From positions 1 to 28,904 of the forward strand of contig JBHENN010000053.1 of NCBI GenBank assembly GCA_046262015.1: a stretch of DNA of 28,904 nt, in the 5' to 3' direction. Origin of the DNA: JBHENN01 sp046262015 (GTDB lineage: Bacteria; Actinomycetota; CADDZG01; WHSQ01). The notes beneath the pieces are model-generated. The model worked only from the letters and a program-made list of their open reading frames with translations, was not told the DNA's origin and made no database searches. Shown piece after piece: positions 1-7,381 of this stretch. Made by a program: the position numbers and the translations under genes. Position 1 is the stretch's first letter; every line of letters starts with the position of its first letter.

Positions 1-141
1 CGGTGGGTCGGGCACCCGGCTACCCGCGAGGCGGCTACCGGCGAGGGCGGCCAGCCCCACGACGCCGGCCGCGCCGACGACCGCCGCGGCTACGATCAGG
101 GCCCGGGGAGGCCGCTTCTGATGTCCAGGAAGGTCGGTCAC
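1..141 (-). CDS. Membrane-anchored protein, N-terminal fragment (runs off window start)
   Basis: The minus strand is open from a GTG at 141 to the window edge, giving 47 residues. A short basic N-terminus (HQKRPPRA) is followed by a run of Ala, Val, Gly, Leu and Ile at about residues 14-34, typical of an uncleaved signal or single membrane anchor with the rest outside the cytoplasm. The gene diverges from the set 1 hydrogenase operon and would share the upstream inverted repeat at 166-186. No clear Shine-Dalgarno is visible and no family can be named from this fragment, so the start is tentative. Confidence 0.4.
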   Translation of the reverse strand, partial: MTDLPGHQKRPPRALIVAAAVVGAAGVVGLAALAGSRLAGSRVPDPP

Positions 142-165
142 CGGCGAGGGAGCCTATACGGCCCA

Positions 166-186
166 CTAAGTGTTAGATTCACCTAG
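166..186. promoter_or_regulatory. 7-7-7 inverted repeat upstream of hydrogenase set 1
   Basis: CTAAGTG, seven bases, then CACCTAG: an inverted repeat with one mismatch. It lies 79 bases before the start of the set 1 small subunit and 25 bases before the divergent fragment at 141. Elements of the same 7-7-7 architecture occur at 7312-7332 and 24663-24683, suggesting a shared regulator. A second overlapping pair, CCTAG and CTAGG (182-202), follows. Operator identity is inference. Confidence 0.4.
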
Positions 187-264
187 TGTTTGAGAAGCTA
201 GGGGGGGCGCCCACCTCGGAGCACGGTCGACGCCCCGTCGTCCACGCAGGTCAGGGAGGGATCG

Positions 265-1473
265 ATGGCTGAGGCTCATACCTCACACGGGAACCGTCCG
301 GAGGACATGGACCCGCGCGATCCGTTCGCCGCGGTGGGGATGCGCAGCAAGGTCGAAGAGCTTCCGCAGGCGTCGGCGCAGATGAGGCTGGGTCCGCTCG
401 AGAAGATCTATCTGATCTGGATGGTCGGCGGTTCGTGCGACGGCTGCACGATCGCGGTCACCGGCGCGACGAACCCGCGCGTCGAGCACCTCCTCCTGGG
501 CGTCGTGCCCGGTCTGCCCAAGATCGAGTTGATCCATACGGTCACCTCGGTCGAAGCGGGGCCGGAGTGGGTGCACAACCTGTTCATGGCCGAGCGCGGC
601 GAGCTGGACGCCCCGTTCATCATCACGTGGGAAGGCTCGATGTTCGACGAGACCCGTTCGGGCGACGGCTATTTCATGGGGCTGGGCGAAGACCCCGAGA
701 CGGGGCGGACGATCACCTCGGCGGAATGGATGCGCCGGCTCGCGCCCAAGGCAGCGGCCGTGGTCGCGATCGGAACCTGCGCGTGCTGGGGCGGCATCCC
801 CGCCGCGGAGGGCAATCCGACCGGTTCGATGGCGGTCATGGACTACCTCGGCAAGGACTACCGGTCCTCCCTCGGCGTGCCGGTGGTGAACGTGCCGGGA
901 TGCTCGCCGATCGGGGACAACTACATGGAGACTGCCGCCGCGGTGCTGCTCTTCCTTCAGGGCCTCGCACCGCTGCCCGAGTTCGACGAGCTCGGACGGC
1001 CGGCATGGCTGTTCGGAGAGACGGTGCACCGCCACTGTCCCCGGGCCGGCTACTACGAGGAAGGCGTGTTCGCCGAGTCCTACGGCGACAAGGAATGTCT
1101 CGTAGAGCTCGGGTGCTGGGGCCCCGTGGTCCAGTGCAACATCGCCGAGCGCGGGATCCTCAACGGCACCGGTGGGTGCATGCAGATGGGCGGCATCTGC
1201 ATCGGGTGCACGATGCCCGGTTTCCCCGACAAGTTCTCGCCGATCTACGCGGCCCCGCCGGGATCGATGATCTCGTCCAACACGTCGCGCGTCACGGGCG
1301 GGTTCATCCGCCGCATGCGCAGGATTTCCATGGCGGACAAGAACCGCACCGCGCGCTGGGAAGGCAAGCAGGCGCCCTCGGGGTGGGCCCGCTACAACAC
1401 CGAGCCCAAGGGCGCCGTGAAGCTGCTCCACAAGGCATACCGCGCGTACCAGCATTCCAAGATCGGCAGCTGA
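265..1473 (+). CDS. [NiFe]-hydrogenase small subunit, set 1 (group 1h-like)
   Basis: This is the electron-transfer subunit carrying three Fe-S clusters in an H2-oxidising [NiFe]-hydrogenase. It has 402 residues. The proximal-cluster motif is GGSCDGC (C58, C61), followed by GTCAC and PGCSPIGDN; the C-terminal half has the HRHCPR motif, CLVELGCWGP and GGICIGCTMPGFPDKFSP for the other clusters. There is no twin-arginine signal and no C-terminal membrane helix, so it should be cytoplasmic. The ATG has a GGGAGGG ribosome site at the right spacing. The large subunit gene follows 48 bases downstream. Sequence style (CDG, GATNP, PGLPK) resembles group 1h small subunits, but the second Cys of CxxC is present where group 1h has Asp. 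It is much closer to the set 2 small subunit at 7382-8557 than the two large subunits are to each other. Confidence 0.93.
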   Translation: MAEAHTSHGNRPEDMDPRDPFAAVGMRSKVEELPQASAQMRLGPLEKIYLIWMVGGSCDGCTIAVTGATNPRVEHLLLGVVPGLPKIELIHTVTSVEAGPEWVHNLFMAERGELDAPFIITWEGSMFDETRSGDGYFMGLGEDPETGRTITSAEWMRRLAPKAAAVVAIGTCACWGGIPAAEGNPTGSMAVMDYLGKDYRSSLGVPVVNVPGCSPIGDNYMETAAAVLLFLQGLAPLPEFDELGRPAWLFGETVHRHCPRAGYYEEGVFAESYGDKECLVELGCWGPVVQCNIAERGILNGTGGCMQMGGICIGCTMPGFPDKFSPIYAAPPGSMISSNTSRVTGGFIRRMRRISMADKNRTARWEGKQAPSGWARYNTEPKGAVKLLHKAYRAYQHSKIGS

Positions 1474-1521
1474 TGATGGCGGAGAAGATCGTTCGTTCCG
1501 CAGGGGGAGAGGTGAGATCGG

Positions 1522-3411
1522 ATGTGCTTTAAGAACCTCCCGGTCGAGTTCGACGAGAACGGCAAGGCGCGCCTGAGGGAAGGTGTCGCGGACCCCTACT
1601 CGCTAACGGGCGAACGGACGAAGGCGTACACCAAGACGATCCAGCGCCCGATCGGCGGCGGTGCCATCGCCACGAAGGGCAAGGTCCGCGACTGGATGAT
1701 CGACCCGATCACGCGCGTGGCCGGCGCCCTCGCGGTGCACATCGGTCTCGACGTCGAGCAGCGGGTGGCCGTGGACGCGCACTCGATGGCCATGCTCTTC
1801 CGTGGTTACGAGATCATCCTCCAGGGCCGCGACCCCAGGGACGCGATCGACATCTCGTCGCGCGCTTGCGGTGTATGCGGCGGGGTCCACGCAGCCGTGT
1901 CGTCGCAGAACCTCGACATGGCTCTGGGCGTCCGCACGCCTCCCATGGGAGTCATGGTGCGGAACCTCGGGGCGGGGGCCGAGATGCTATACGACCACCC
2001 GATCCACCTCGGCCTGCTGGCCGGACCTGACTACTCCACCGCCCTCGTTTCCGTCACCAACCCGGAGATCGTCGCGAAGGCAGCGAAGACGCCCGCCGGG
2101 CACGCCCACGTCCACGGCTACCAGACGGTCAAGGACATCATGGATGCGATGGATCCCCTGACCGGGGCGATCTACCTCGAGGCGATCGAGTTCACCCGGC
2201 TCGGTCGTGAGATGTGCAACTACATGTTCGGGAAGTATCCCCACCCGTCGACCCTCGTGCCCGGTGGGGTCACGACGACCTTGTCGACGACGAGCTTCAA
2301 CGAGTTCTACAGCCGCCTGATCAAGTTCTTCGACTACTCGAAGCGGATCGCCGGCTGGTGGGACGACGTGATGGACTTCTTCCTCGACCACAACCCCGAC
2401 TATGCGCTGGTCGGTGCGCGTCCCAACAACCTGATCCAGACGGGCATCTGGGACGACCCGTGGGCATACGACGCCAAGTACGAGAACATGGCGGAGTGGG
2501 GGGACAAGCGCTGGTCGATCCCCGGCATCATCCGCAACGGCGAGCTCGTCACCACGAACCTGCACCAGATCAACTGTGGGATCGAGGAGTTCGTCTCGCA
2601 CTCGTTCTACGAGGAGTGGACCAGCGGCAACGGCAGTGCGAAGTACGCGACCGACCCCGCCGGCAACCCCATCTCCCCGTACCACGCGTGGAACAAGACG
2701 ACGATCCCCCGCCCGGAAGGACGGAACTTCAAAGAGAAGTACTCCTGGGACTGCGCGCCCCGATGGGACCGCACGACGATGGAGACCGGGATCTACGGAC
2801 GGATGTGGACCACGGCGATGGCCCAGAAGATGACCAAGAACGACTTCATCGAGTCCACCGGCGACAGCCTCAAGATGCTGATGCCCAAGTTCGAGCTTCC
2901 CGAGATGGAGCTCGAGTGGAAGGTGCCCAAGCAGATCAACGCGCTAGAGCGCAACCGGGCACGCGCCTACGGGGTCGCGTTCACCGCGGCCATCACGATG
3001 AACATGCTGTTGCAGGCTTTCGAGCTGTGGCGCAAGGGCGAGACCAAGGCATGGACGAAGTTCCAGATCCCCAAGGGCGAGATCACATCGGTTGGGTTCA
3101 CCGAGGCCGGCCGCGGCTACCTCAGCCATCACATGACCATGGACAAGGGCCGGATCGTGAACTACCAGATCAACACGCCCTCCACGTGGAACGCATCGCC
3201 GCGGGACCCATTCGGCAATCCGGGGGCGTACGAGGAGGCCATCATCGGGACGCCGTTGCTCGAGAAGACCAAGGACCACGAGCTCAAGGGGATCGACGTC
3301 CTGCGAGCGATCCGCTCGTTCGACCCGTGCATGCCGTGTACCACGCACCTCGACACCGGTCGCGGCGTGATCGTGCGGGAGGTCAACTCGTGCTCGTGCA
3401 CGCTCGAGTAA
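1522..3411 (+). CDS. [NiFe]-hydrogenase large (catalytic) subunit, set 1
   Basis: This catalytic subunit binds the NiFe(CN)2CO centre. It has 629 residues. The N-terminal Ni-binding pair is RACGVCGGVH (C116, C119, H123) after FRGYEIILQGRDPRDA, a phrase typical of the group 1h neighbourhood. The C-terminal pair is DPCMPCTTH (C603, C606, H609), followed by a 20-residue tail rich in Ser and Cys, consistent with the extension normally removed by a maturation protease. The N-terminal motif usually written RxEGH reads RVAGA here, so the usual Glu is Ala. The ATG is preceded by a purine-rich GGGGGAGAGG. The protease-like gene at 3461 follows, fitting an extension that needs processing. Redox partner and exact HydDB group cannot be assigned by eye. 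Confidence 0.93.
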   Translation: MCFKNLPVEFDENGKARLREGVADPYSLTGERTKAYTKTIQRPIGGGAIATKGKVRDWMIDPITRVAGALAVHIGLDVEQRVAVDAHSMAMLFRGYEIILQGRDPRDAIDISSRACGVCGGVHAAVSSQNLDMALGVRTPPMGVMVRNLGAGAEMLYDHPIHLGLLAGPDYSTALVSVTNPEIVAKAAKTPAGHAHVHGYQTVKDIMDAMDPLTGAIYLEAIEFTRLGREMCNYMFGKYPHPSTLVPGGVTTTLSTTSFNEFYSRLIKFFDYSKRIAGWWDDVMDFFLDHNPDYALVGARPNNLIQTGIWDDPWAYDAKYENMAEWGDKRWSIPGIIRNGELVTTNLHQINCGIEEFVSHSFYEEWTSGNGSAKYATDPAGNPISPYHAWNKTTIPRPEGRNFKEKYSWDCAPRWDRTTMETGIYGRMWTTAMAQKMTKNDFIESTGDSLKMLMPKFELPEMELEWKVPKQINALERNRARAYGVAFTAAITMNMLLQAFELWRKGETKAWTKFQIPKGEITSVGFTEAGRGYLSHHMTMDKGRIVNYQINTPSTWNASPRDPFGNPGAYEEAIIGTPLLEKTKDHELKGIDVLRAIRSFDPCMPCTTHLDTGRGVIVREVNSCSCTLE

Positions 3412-3460
3412 CGAGCTAGTCGTCCAGCTATCAGACCGCGCCGTCTCTCATAATGGGCCG

Positions 3461-3952
3461 GTGTCGGCCGACCGGAAGGTGCGCGTGCTCGTCGCGGGGG
3501 TGGGCAACCCGTGGCTGCGCGACCTCGACTTCGGCCCTCAGTTCATCCGCCGCATCCAGACGCTCGAGTGGCCGGACTGGGTGGCCGTAGAGGACGCGTC
3601 CTACGCCGCCCACCGCGTGCTGCACCTCCTGCAAGAGCTCAACCCCGAGCGGATCGTGTTCGTGAGCGGTTATCCGCGCGGCGACCCCCCCGGGACGATC
3701 CGGCGCTACCTGGACGAAGGCGGGTTACCCGACGAGGCCGAGGTCCAGGACAGGATGGGTGAGGCCGCGGGCGGGGTGATCGACTTCGACCACACGCTGA
3801 TCGTGGCGCGCTATTTCAAGGCACTGCCGGCCGACACCGTCGTCATCGAGGTGGAGGCAGGGGATACTGGTTTCGGAACGGGGTTCTCAGATGAGGTCGA
3901 GAAGAGTGTCGACCGGGTCCTCGAGCTGGTCCGGAAAGAGGTTGCGAGATGA
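3461..3952 (+). CDS. Divergent hydrogenase maturation protease-like protein
   Basis: The 163-residue protein opens like the HycI/HupD endopeptidase family (VLVAGVGNPWLRDLDFGPQF) that trims the large-subunit C-terminus after Ni insertion. In that family Ni is sensed by an acidic residue near 16, an Asp near 62 and a His near 93. Here an Asp is present at 21 or 23 and H111 follows DFD, but the central Asp strand reads VFVSGYPRG, with Ser or Gly at the usual Asp. It also has an insertion at about 81-107. It starts with GTG 49 bases after the large subunit and overlaps the next gene by ATGA. It may be a specialised protease for set 1, or a chaperone that has lost peptidase activity. A canonical paralogue lies at 14768-15271. 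Confidence 0.7.
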   Translation: MSADRKVRVLVAGVGNPWLRDLDFGPQFIRRIQTLEWPDWVAVEDASYAAHRVLHLLQELNPERIVFVSGYPRGDPPGTIRRYLDEGGLPDEAEVQDRMGEAAGGVIDFDHTLIVARYFKALPADTVVIEVEAGDTGFGTGFSDEVEKSVDRVLELVRKEVAR

Positions 3953-4560
3953 GTGAGGCGGAGGTTCCTCGAGCCCCGTCGGTGACGGAGCCCGCGCGGG
4001 ACACGGATGCGCCGGCTGCCGAGGAGATGGAGCTCGACGCCGCCTTCGTCCGGATGGGGGAGCTCGTCGAGCTGCTTCAGGAGAGCCCCGACGGGCCGGT
4101 GAAGGAGGCCGTCTTCGAGCTCCTCGACTGGGTCGACGGGTTCCACCGCGAGGCGGTGGTCCGGATCGGCGCCCTGCTGCCGTCCGACGCACTCGACAGC
4201 TTGGTCCAGGACCCCGTCGTCGCGCGCTTCTTCGAAACCTATTCCGAGGACGAGGACGAGGACCCGGACGACCTCGCCGACTCGCTGGAAGAGGCCCTGG
4301 ACGAGATCCGCCCCTATCTCCATTCCCATGGTGGTGAGATGGAGGTGCTCGGCGTCGAACGGGGGGTCGTACGTCTGCGATTGATGGGCTCGTGTCACGG
4401 GTGCCCCTCGAGCACGCTGACCCTCACGCAAGGTGTCGAGAAGATCCTCAAGGAGCGCTGGCCGGGGTTCCGGAAGGTCGAGGTCGAAGGACTCGAGGAC
4501 GAAGAGCCTGCTCCCACCCCGGCGAAGCTCCACCAGATCCAATCGCTGCGTCGGGGATGA
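3949..4560 (+). CDS. NifU-like C-terminal domain Fe-S protein
   Basis: The 203-residue protein has an acidic N-terminal half of no recognised family, with a very acidic linker (EDEDEDPDD near 100-108). The NifU/Nfu C-terminal domain covers about 114-190 and holds LHSHGGEMEVLG and the cluster-binding SCHGCPSS (C149, C152). Nfu domains carry a labile Fe-S cluster on two such Cys per monomer and hand it to client proteins. Its position right after the hydrogenase genes (ATGA overlap at 3949 and again at 4557) suggests delivery of clusters to the small subunit or a dedicated electron-transfer role. NifU-like proteins are known neighbours of actinobacterial uptake hydrogenases. Confidence 0.85.
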   Translation: MSEAEVPRAPSVTEPARDTDAPAAEEMELDAAFVRMGELVELLQESPDGPVKEAVFELLDWVDGFHREAVVRIGALLPSDALDSLVQDPVVARFFETYSEDEDEDPDDLADSLEEALDEIRPYLHSHGGEMEVLGVERGVVRLRLMGSCHGCPSSTLTLTQGVEKILKERWPGFRKVEVEGLEDEEPAPTPAKLHQIQSLRRG

Positions 4561-5060
4561 CCCTTCCGCTCGACCAGATCGTCTTCCGCACGCGCGCCCT
4601 CGCCCAGGCCCATCCGTTCACGCCGCGCGCCCAGTCGTACTTCACGGAGGTCGTCGGCCGCGAGCAGTCGCTGCAGGAGGTGCCCGAGATCGGTACGTGG
4701 GCCGGATACGCGATCACGGTCGGCTATTGCCTGCGCAAGGTCGAAGAGAGCGACGCCGACTCCTCCCTGGATCCTCCCCCCGGCCTGCCCGCCGACCTCG
4801 ACGCGTGCGCCACCGACATCGCCGACCGGATCCGCACAGAGCGGGCCGGCGGACTGCTGCTGTACCCAGAGCCGCTGCTCGTCGACGCGCTCGACCGCAT
4901 AATCGCCGGCGAGGTCGAGCGCCGTCTTTCGCACGGATCGGACGAGATCGACGCGGCGACCTTCGCCCAGCTCGAGACCTACCTCGCGTGGTGGACCATC
5001 AAGGGATACGCCCTGCGGATCGCCGAGCAGCTCGAGCTCGAGCCGGGGCGACCGGGCTAA
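4557..5060 (+). CDS. Hypothetical hydrogenase-operon protein
   Basis: The 167-residue protein has no family that I recognise. It starts with the ATG that overlaps the previous stop as ATGA, so it is translationally coupled to the NifU-like gene and is almost certainly part of the set 1 operon. It is soluble, acidic and mostly helical in composition, with a single Cys in GYCLRK near residue 60 and no membrane segment. A role in assembly or electron transfer of hydrogenase set 1 is only an inference from position. A stem-loop overlaps its stop codon and probably ends the operon. Confidence 0.75.
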   Translation: MTLPLDQIVFRTRALAQAHPFTPRAQSYFTEVVGREQSLQEVPEIGTWAGYAITVGYCLRKVEESDADSSLDPPPGLPADLDACATDIADRIRTERAGGLLLYPEPLLVDALDRIIAGEVERRLSHGSDEIDAATFAQLETYLAWWTIKGYALRIAEQLELEPGRPG

Positions 5061-5068
5061 CGCCCCTT
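5045..5068 (+). terminator. Possible terminator of hydrogenase set 1 operon
   Basis: GGGGCG, a ten-base loop, then CGCCCC followed by TTAAAG. The stem overlaps the stop codon of the gene ending at 5060 and lies between convergent genes. There is no real T-run, so efficiency is uncertain. Confidence 0.4.
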
Positions 5069-5086
5069 AAAGCGCGACAACCCCGG

Positions 5087-5359
5087 TCAGACGAAGTAGC
5101 CGGAGATCCTGCGCTGGGCCTCGCCGTCGAGCTCATCCCACGACGCCGCGTTGGCCTTGTTCACCGTGACCGAGTTCGGAAGGAGCATGACCCCCGCCAC
5201 TCCCTCGAGCTCGAACAGGATCTCGACCAAGGGTTCGCCGGCGTCCTTACCTGAGGTGAAGAAGCGGCCCTTCGGGTCCTGCTGCACGGGACGGTTGACG
5301 ACGTACCGGCGAGCGTTCGGGTTTGGGGTGTCCTCGGCGCGGATCGTCACATCTGACAT
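5087..5359 (-). CDS. Scaffold protein Nfu/NifU N-terminal domain (Nfu_N) protein
   Basis: The 90-residue protein matches the Nfu_N domain, recognised by IRAEDTPNPNARRYVVNRPV at the start and by the GVMLLPNSVTVNK segment. In larger Nfu proteins this domain sits before the cluster-binding NifU C-terminal domain. Here it is free-standing, while a NifU C-terminal domain occurs in the protein at 3949-4560 a few hundred bases away. The two may act together as a split Nfu. It has no Cys. The ATG at 5359 begins the domain directly, so longer upstream starts are unlikely. It converges on the set 1 operon and diverges from the small gene at 5415. Confidence 0.8.
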   Translation of the reverse strand: MSDVTIRAEDTPNPNARRYVVNRPVQQDPKGRFFTSGKDAGEPLVEILFELEGVAGVMLLPNSVTVNKANAASWDELDGEAQRRISGYFV

Positions 5360-5414
5360 GGGAGTGAGTGTAGGGGCGGTGCCCCGGTCCGCGAAATGTG
5401 GCATAAAGGGACGG

Positions 5415-5732
5415 ATGGCCCGTGTCGGCGGCCGGGCTGCGGGCGGGAGGGGGATCGCCGTACCCAGGACCGGGGAAAGGGTGGAGCACTCGGGCACCTT
5501 CGTCGACAATCACGGCCACGAGACGGTTGCCGTCGAGGGCCAGGTGTTCCCCCCGTGCGAGGACGGCGATACGTGGTGGTGGCACGAGGACCTTCCCATC
5601 GCGAAGCAGATGAAGTGGGAGGCGACGCGTGCGCCGCGCCCCAGCGGTCTGCGGCCCTTGATCCGCGATCGGATGGAGCGACAAGGCAAGTCCGAAGCGG
5701 AGATAGAGGAGGCGCTGCGTGACCTCAACTGA
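5415..5732 (+). CDS. Small hypothetical protein with FPPCEDGD motif
   Basis: The 105-residue protein has no assigned family. The first 22 residues are rich in Gly, Arg and Ala and may be untranslated, because a GTG at 5481 would give an 83-residue form starting VEHSGTF. I kept the ATG at 5415 for its upstream AAAGGGA. The core has HGHETVAVEGQVFPPC and a WWW triplet, reminiscent of short cysteine-poor ribbon-like proteins. The last 27 residues (LRPLIRDRMERQGKSEAEIE) resemble the C-terminus of the next gene, which overlaps it by GTGA-type coupling at 5719. Confidence 0.65.
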   Translation: MARVGGRAAGGRGIAVPRTGERVEHSGTFVDNHGHETVAVEGQVFPPCEDGDTWWWHEDLPIAKQMKWEATRAPRPSGLRPLIRDRMERQGKSEAEIEEALRDLN

Positions 5733-5925
5733 AGGCCCCGAGGACCGCGTGGTCGACCCCAAGCTCCTTCACGACACCCTCCTGGAGCTCATGTCGGAGG
5801 TGCGCTCTCGTTACGGGGACCGCGAGCCCTCCGAGGACGAGATGCGCTCGTTCCTCCGAGAGCGCCTCGGCACCATGGGGAAGAGCCCCGAGGAGGCCGA
5901 CGAGATCCTGCGCGACCTCGGCTGA
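5719..5925 (+). CDS. Small acidic hypothetical protein, paralogous tail to previous gene
   Basis: The 68-residue protein starts with GTG inside the end of the previous gene, a 14-base overlap that suggests coupling. It is charged and helical. The tail MRSFLRERLGTMGKSPEEAD, ending EILRDLG, aligns with the C-terminus of the preceding protein (RDRMERQGKSEAEIEEALRDLN). This suggests duplication of a short helical module. No Cys, no membrane segment and no function can be named. Confidence 0.6.
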   Translation: MTSTEGPEDRVVDPKLLHDTLLELMSEVRSRYGDREPSEDEMRSFLRERLGTMGKSPEEADEILRDLG

Positions 5926-5965
5926 CCCACGCCGACTCCGCATCGAGTCAACCCTGCCGCCACGA

Positions 5966-6421
5966 CTACGAGATGGCTTCCCCGTCGCGTTCGTGCCCCG
6001 CCACACCAAGGGTTATCCGCTGTAAGGAAGAGCGGTGGTCGCCTCGCCGCTGCTGAACGAGCTCACACCGCTCGAGCGTCTCACACTCGCACGCGATGGC
6101 GGAAGCGAGTAGGTCCCGGGCGCTATGAACCTTCACGAGATGATCATCGATCTGGGTCAGCTTCTGTCGGGCTAGCGCTCGCCATGTCTCGCGATCTCCG
6201 CGATCGACGAGCATCTGTTTGATCTCAGCGATAGTGAAGCCTCCCTCTTGCAACAATGCGACCACGGCGAGGTCGGTCAGGATCGAACCTGCGTAGTGAC
6301 GCCGCCCACCGATCCGAGCCTCGGACCGGATCAATCCAGAGCGTTCGTAGTAACGCAGGGCAGAGCTTTGGAGCCCCGTCCGAGCGGAGACCTCCGTGAT
6401 GCTCATCAGCTGCTCGCCCAC
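5966..6421 (-). CDS. MerR-family transcriptional regulator
   Basis: The 151-residue protein has the N-terminal winged helix of the MerR family (MSITEVSARTGLQSSALRYY, then ERSGLI and RRHY), a dimerisation helix at about 80-110, and a C-terminal effector region with the Cys-rich segment ACECETLERC. Such regulators twist promoters with over-long spacers. I chose the GTG at 6421, just after a GGGGGAGGAG ribosome site; an ATG at 6406 is possible. It diverges from the gene at 6506 over an inverted-repeat operator. The Cys cluster could sense a metal or a thiol-reactive or redox signal; which one cannot be read from sequence. Confidence 0.85.
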   Translation of the reverse strand: MGEQLMSITEVSARTGLQSSALRYYERSGLIRSEARIGGRRHYAGSILTDLAVVALLQEGGFTIAEIKQMLVDRGDRETWRALARQKLTQIDDHLVKVHSARDLLASAIACECETLERCELVQQRRGDHRSSLQRITLGVAGHERDGEAIS

Positions 6422-6432
6422 GCTCCTCCCCC

Positions 6433-6463
6433 TTGACTTGAACCGTACTTCAAGTGCCAGCGT
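6433..6463 (+). promoter_or_regulatory. MerR-type promoter and operator
   Basis: TTGACT (6433-6438) is a good -35 box. A perfect inverted repeat, ACTTGAA and TTCAAGT (6436-6442 and 6449-6455), overlaps it and fills the spacer. A 19-base spacer then leads to a weak -10 (CAGCGT, 6458-6463). A long spacer with a central dyad is the hallmark of MerR-regulated promoters. It would drive the gene at 6506. Confidence 0.65.
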
Positions 6464-6505
6464 ACTCCCGGACGGACAGGCGAGACGAGAAGAGGAGGGG
6501 CCCCG

Positions 6506-6841
6506 ATGGAAAGGAAGGATCCCCAGGTGGCGTGCTCGCTGGGTGGGCAAAGCATGAAGACCCGGACCGATGAATGGCGGCAGCTGTTGACCGCCAATAT
6601 CGTCGAGACGCTCGCCATCCCGGGCGGAGTCCGGTTGTCGCTGCGCTCGTCACCGGCGGTTGTCCACGAGCTCGATCGGCTGATCGCTCTGGAGAGCTCG
6701 TGTTGCGCGTGGATCGACTGGCGCGTCGATGACGGTCCGCGACTGCAGGTCGACGCCACCGCCGAGCAGGAAGAGGGGGCGGCGCTGCTGAGGGATTGGT
6801 TCGGACGGGCGGCCCCGACCGTCGGCCCTTCTGGTTGCTGA
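6506..6841 (+). CDS. Small Cys-containing protein, predicted MerR target
   Basis: The 111-residue protein starts at an ATG with an AGGAGG site upstream. It contains VACSLGG near residues 8-14, an ESSCCAWIDW motif near 70-79 and a C-terminal SGC. Spacing of these Cys could give a metal or thiol site. It resembles small uncharacterised proteins that travel with MerR-type regulators, but I cannot name a family. It has no membrane segment. The MerR-type promoter sits about 45 bases upstream, so it is probably the regulated target. Confidence 0.65.
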   Translation: MERKDPQVACSLGGQSMKTRTDEWRQLLTANIVETLAIPGGVRLSLRSSPAVVHELDRLIALESSCCAWIDWRVDDGPRLQVDATAEQEEGAALLRDWFGRAAPTVGPSGC

Positions 6842-6854
6842 CCGGCTAGCCGCG

Positions 6855-7286
6855 TTAGGGCATCTCTTCCTTGGGCTCCTGGCCGGACTGCGCCTCGCCG
6901 CCAGATCCCACGGACTCGCCGGGTTCCTCGCCACGGGATCCCGGTTTGGCGCCGGAGAAACCCTCGGGCGTGTCCTGCGCCCGGCTCGCCGGCGACTGGA
7001 TGGGCTCAGAGGAATCCTGCAGGCTCTGCGCCACGGCCACCGCGGCGGGGCCCGTCTTCCGCAGCGGCGCGCCGTCGTCGGGACACTTGCCGAGGTCCTC
7101 GGTGAACGTGCGGCCGCAGGTGAGGCATTCCCATTCGGCCGTGCCTGCGCCCTTCATGCCCGAGCGAGACTCGGGCTCGACGACCGTCGCTTCTTCGGGC
7201 TCCGGGTACTTGGGCGCGTAGTCGTCGACCGCGCTCTCTTCCGGCTGGTCCTTAGTCTGGTCGGTCTGGTCGCTCTGGTCGGACAT
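6855..7286 (-). CDS. Acidic protein with a zinc-ribbon-like segment
   Basis: The 143-residue protein begins at an ATG with a clear GGGAGG site. The N-terminus is low-complexity (MSDQSDQTDQTKDQPEES). The middle holds ECLTCGRTFTEDLGKCPDDG, a short rubredoxin- or zinc-ribbon-like knuckle with CxxC and a third Cys, and the last 50 residues are rich in Gly, Ser, Pro and Glu and likely disordered. It follows hydrogenase set 2 in the same direction but has a possible terminator and its own inverted repeat between, so it may have its own promoter. Function unknown; metal handling or a protein-protein adaptor are possibilities. Confidence 0.7.
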   Translation of the reverse strand: MSDQSDQTDQTKDQPEESAVDDYAPKYPEPEEATVVEPESRSGMKGAGTAEWECLTCGRTFTEDLGKCPDDGAPLRKTGPAAVAVAQSLQDSSEPIQSPASRAQDTPEGFSGAKPGSRGEEPGESVGSGGEAQSGQEPKEEMP

Positions 7287-7311
7287 GGGTGGCCTCCCTC
7301 GTCGCCGTCGG

Positions 7312-7332
7312 CTAGATGCTTTGACCATCTAG
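7312..7332. promoter_or_regulatory. Perfect 7-7-7 inverted repeat
   Basis: CTAGATG, seven bases, then CATCTAG, a perfect inverted repeat, 26 bases before the start at 7286. Read on the minus strand it aligns closely with the repeat at 24663-24683. It is probably an operator or part of the promoter of the zinc-ribbon gene. Confidence 0.45.
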
Positions 7333-7354
7333 CAGTCTAGGCGACCGGCAGCAT

Positions 7355-7380
7355 CCCGTCCGGGCCGAGCCCCCGACGGG
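7355..7380 (-). terminator. GC-rich hairpin after hydrogenase set 2
   Basis: CCCGTC (7355-7360) pairs with GACGGG (7375-7380), with inner GGG and CCC able to extend the stem. It begins just after the stop of the set 2 small subunit. No T-run follows, so it is a weak candidate. Confidence 0.35.
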
Positions 7381-7381
7381 G

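Noticed and set aside
283..1455. Long open frame antisense to the set 1 small subunit
   Set aside because: Composition is Arg-, His- and Pro-rich as expected of a shadow frame in GC-rich DNA; it resembles no family, while the plus strand is a clear hydrogenase.
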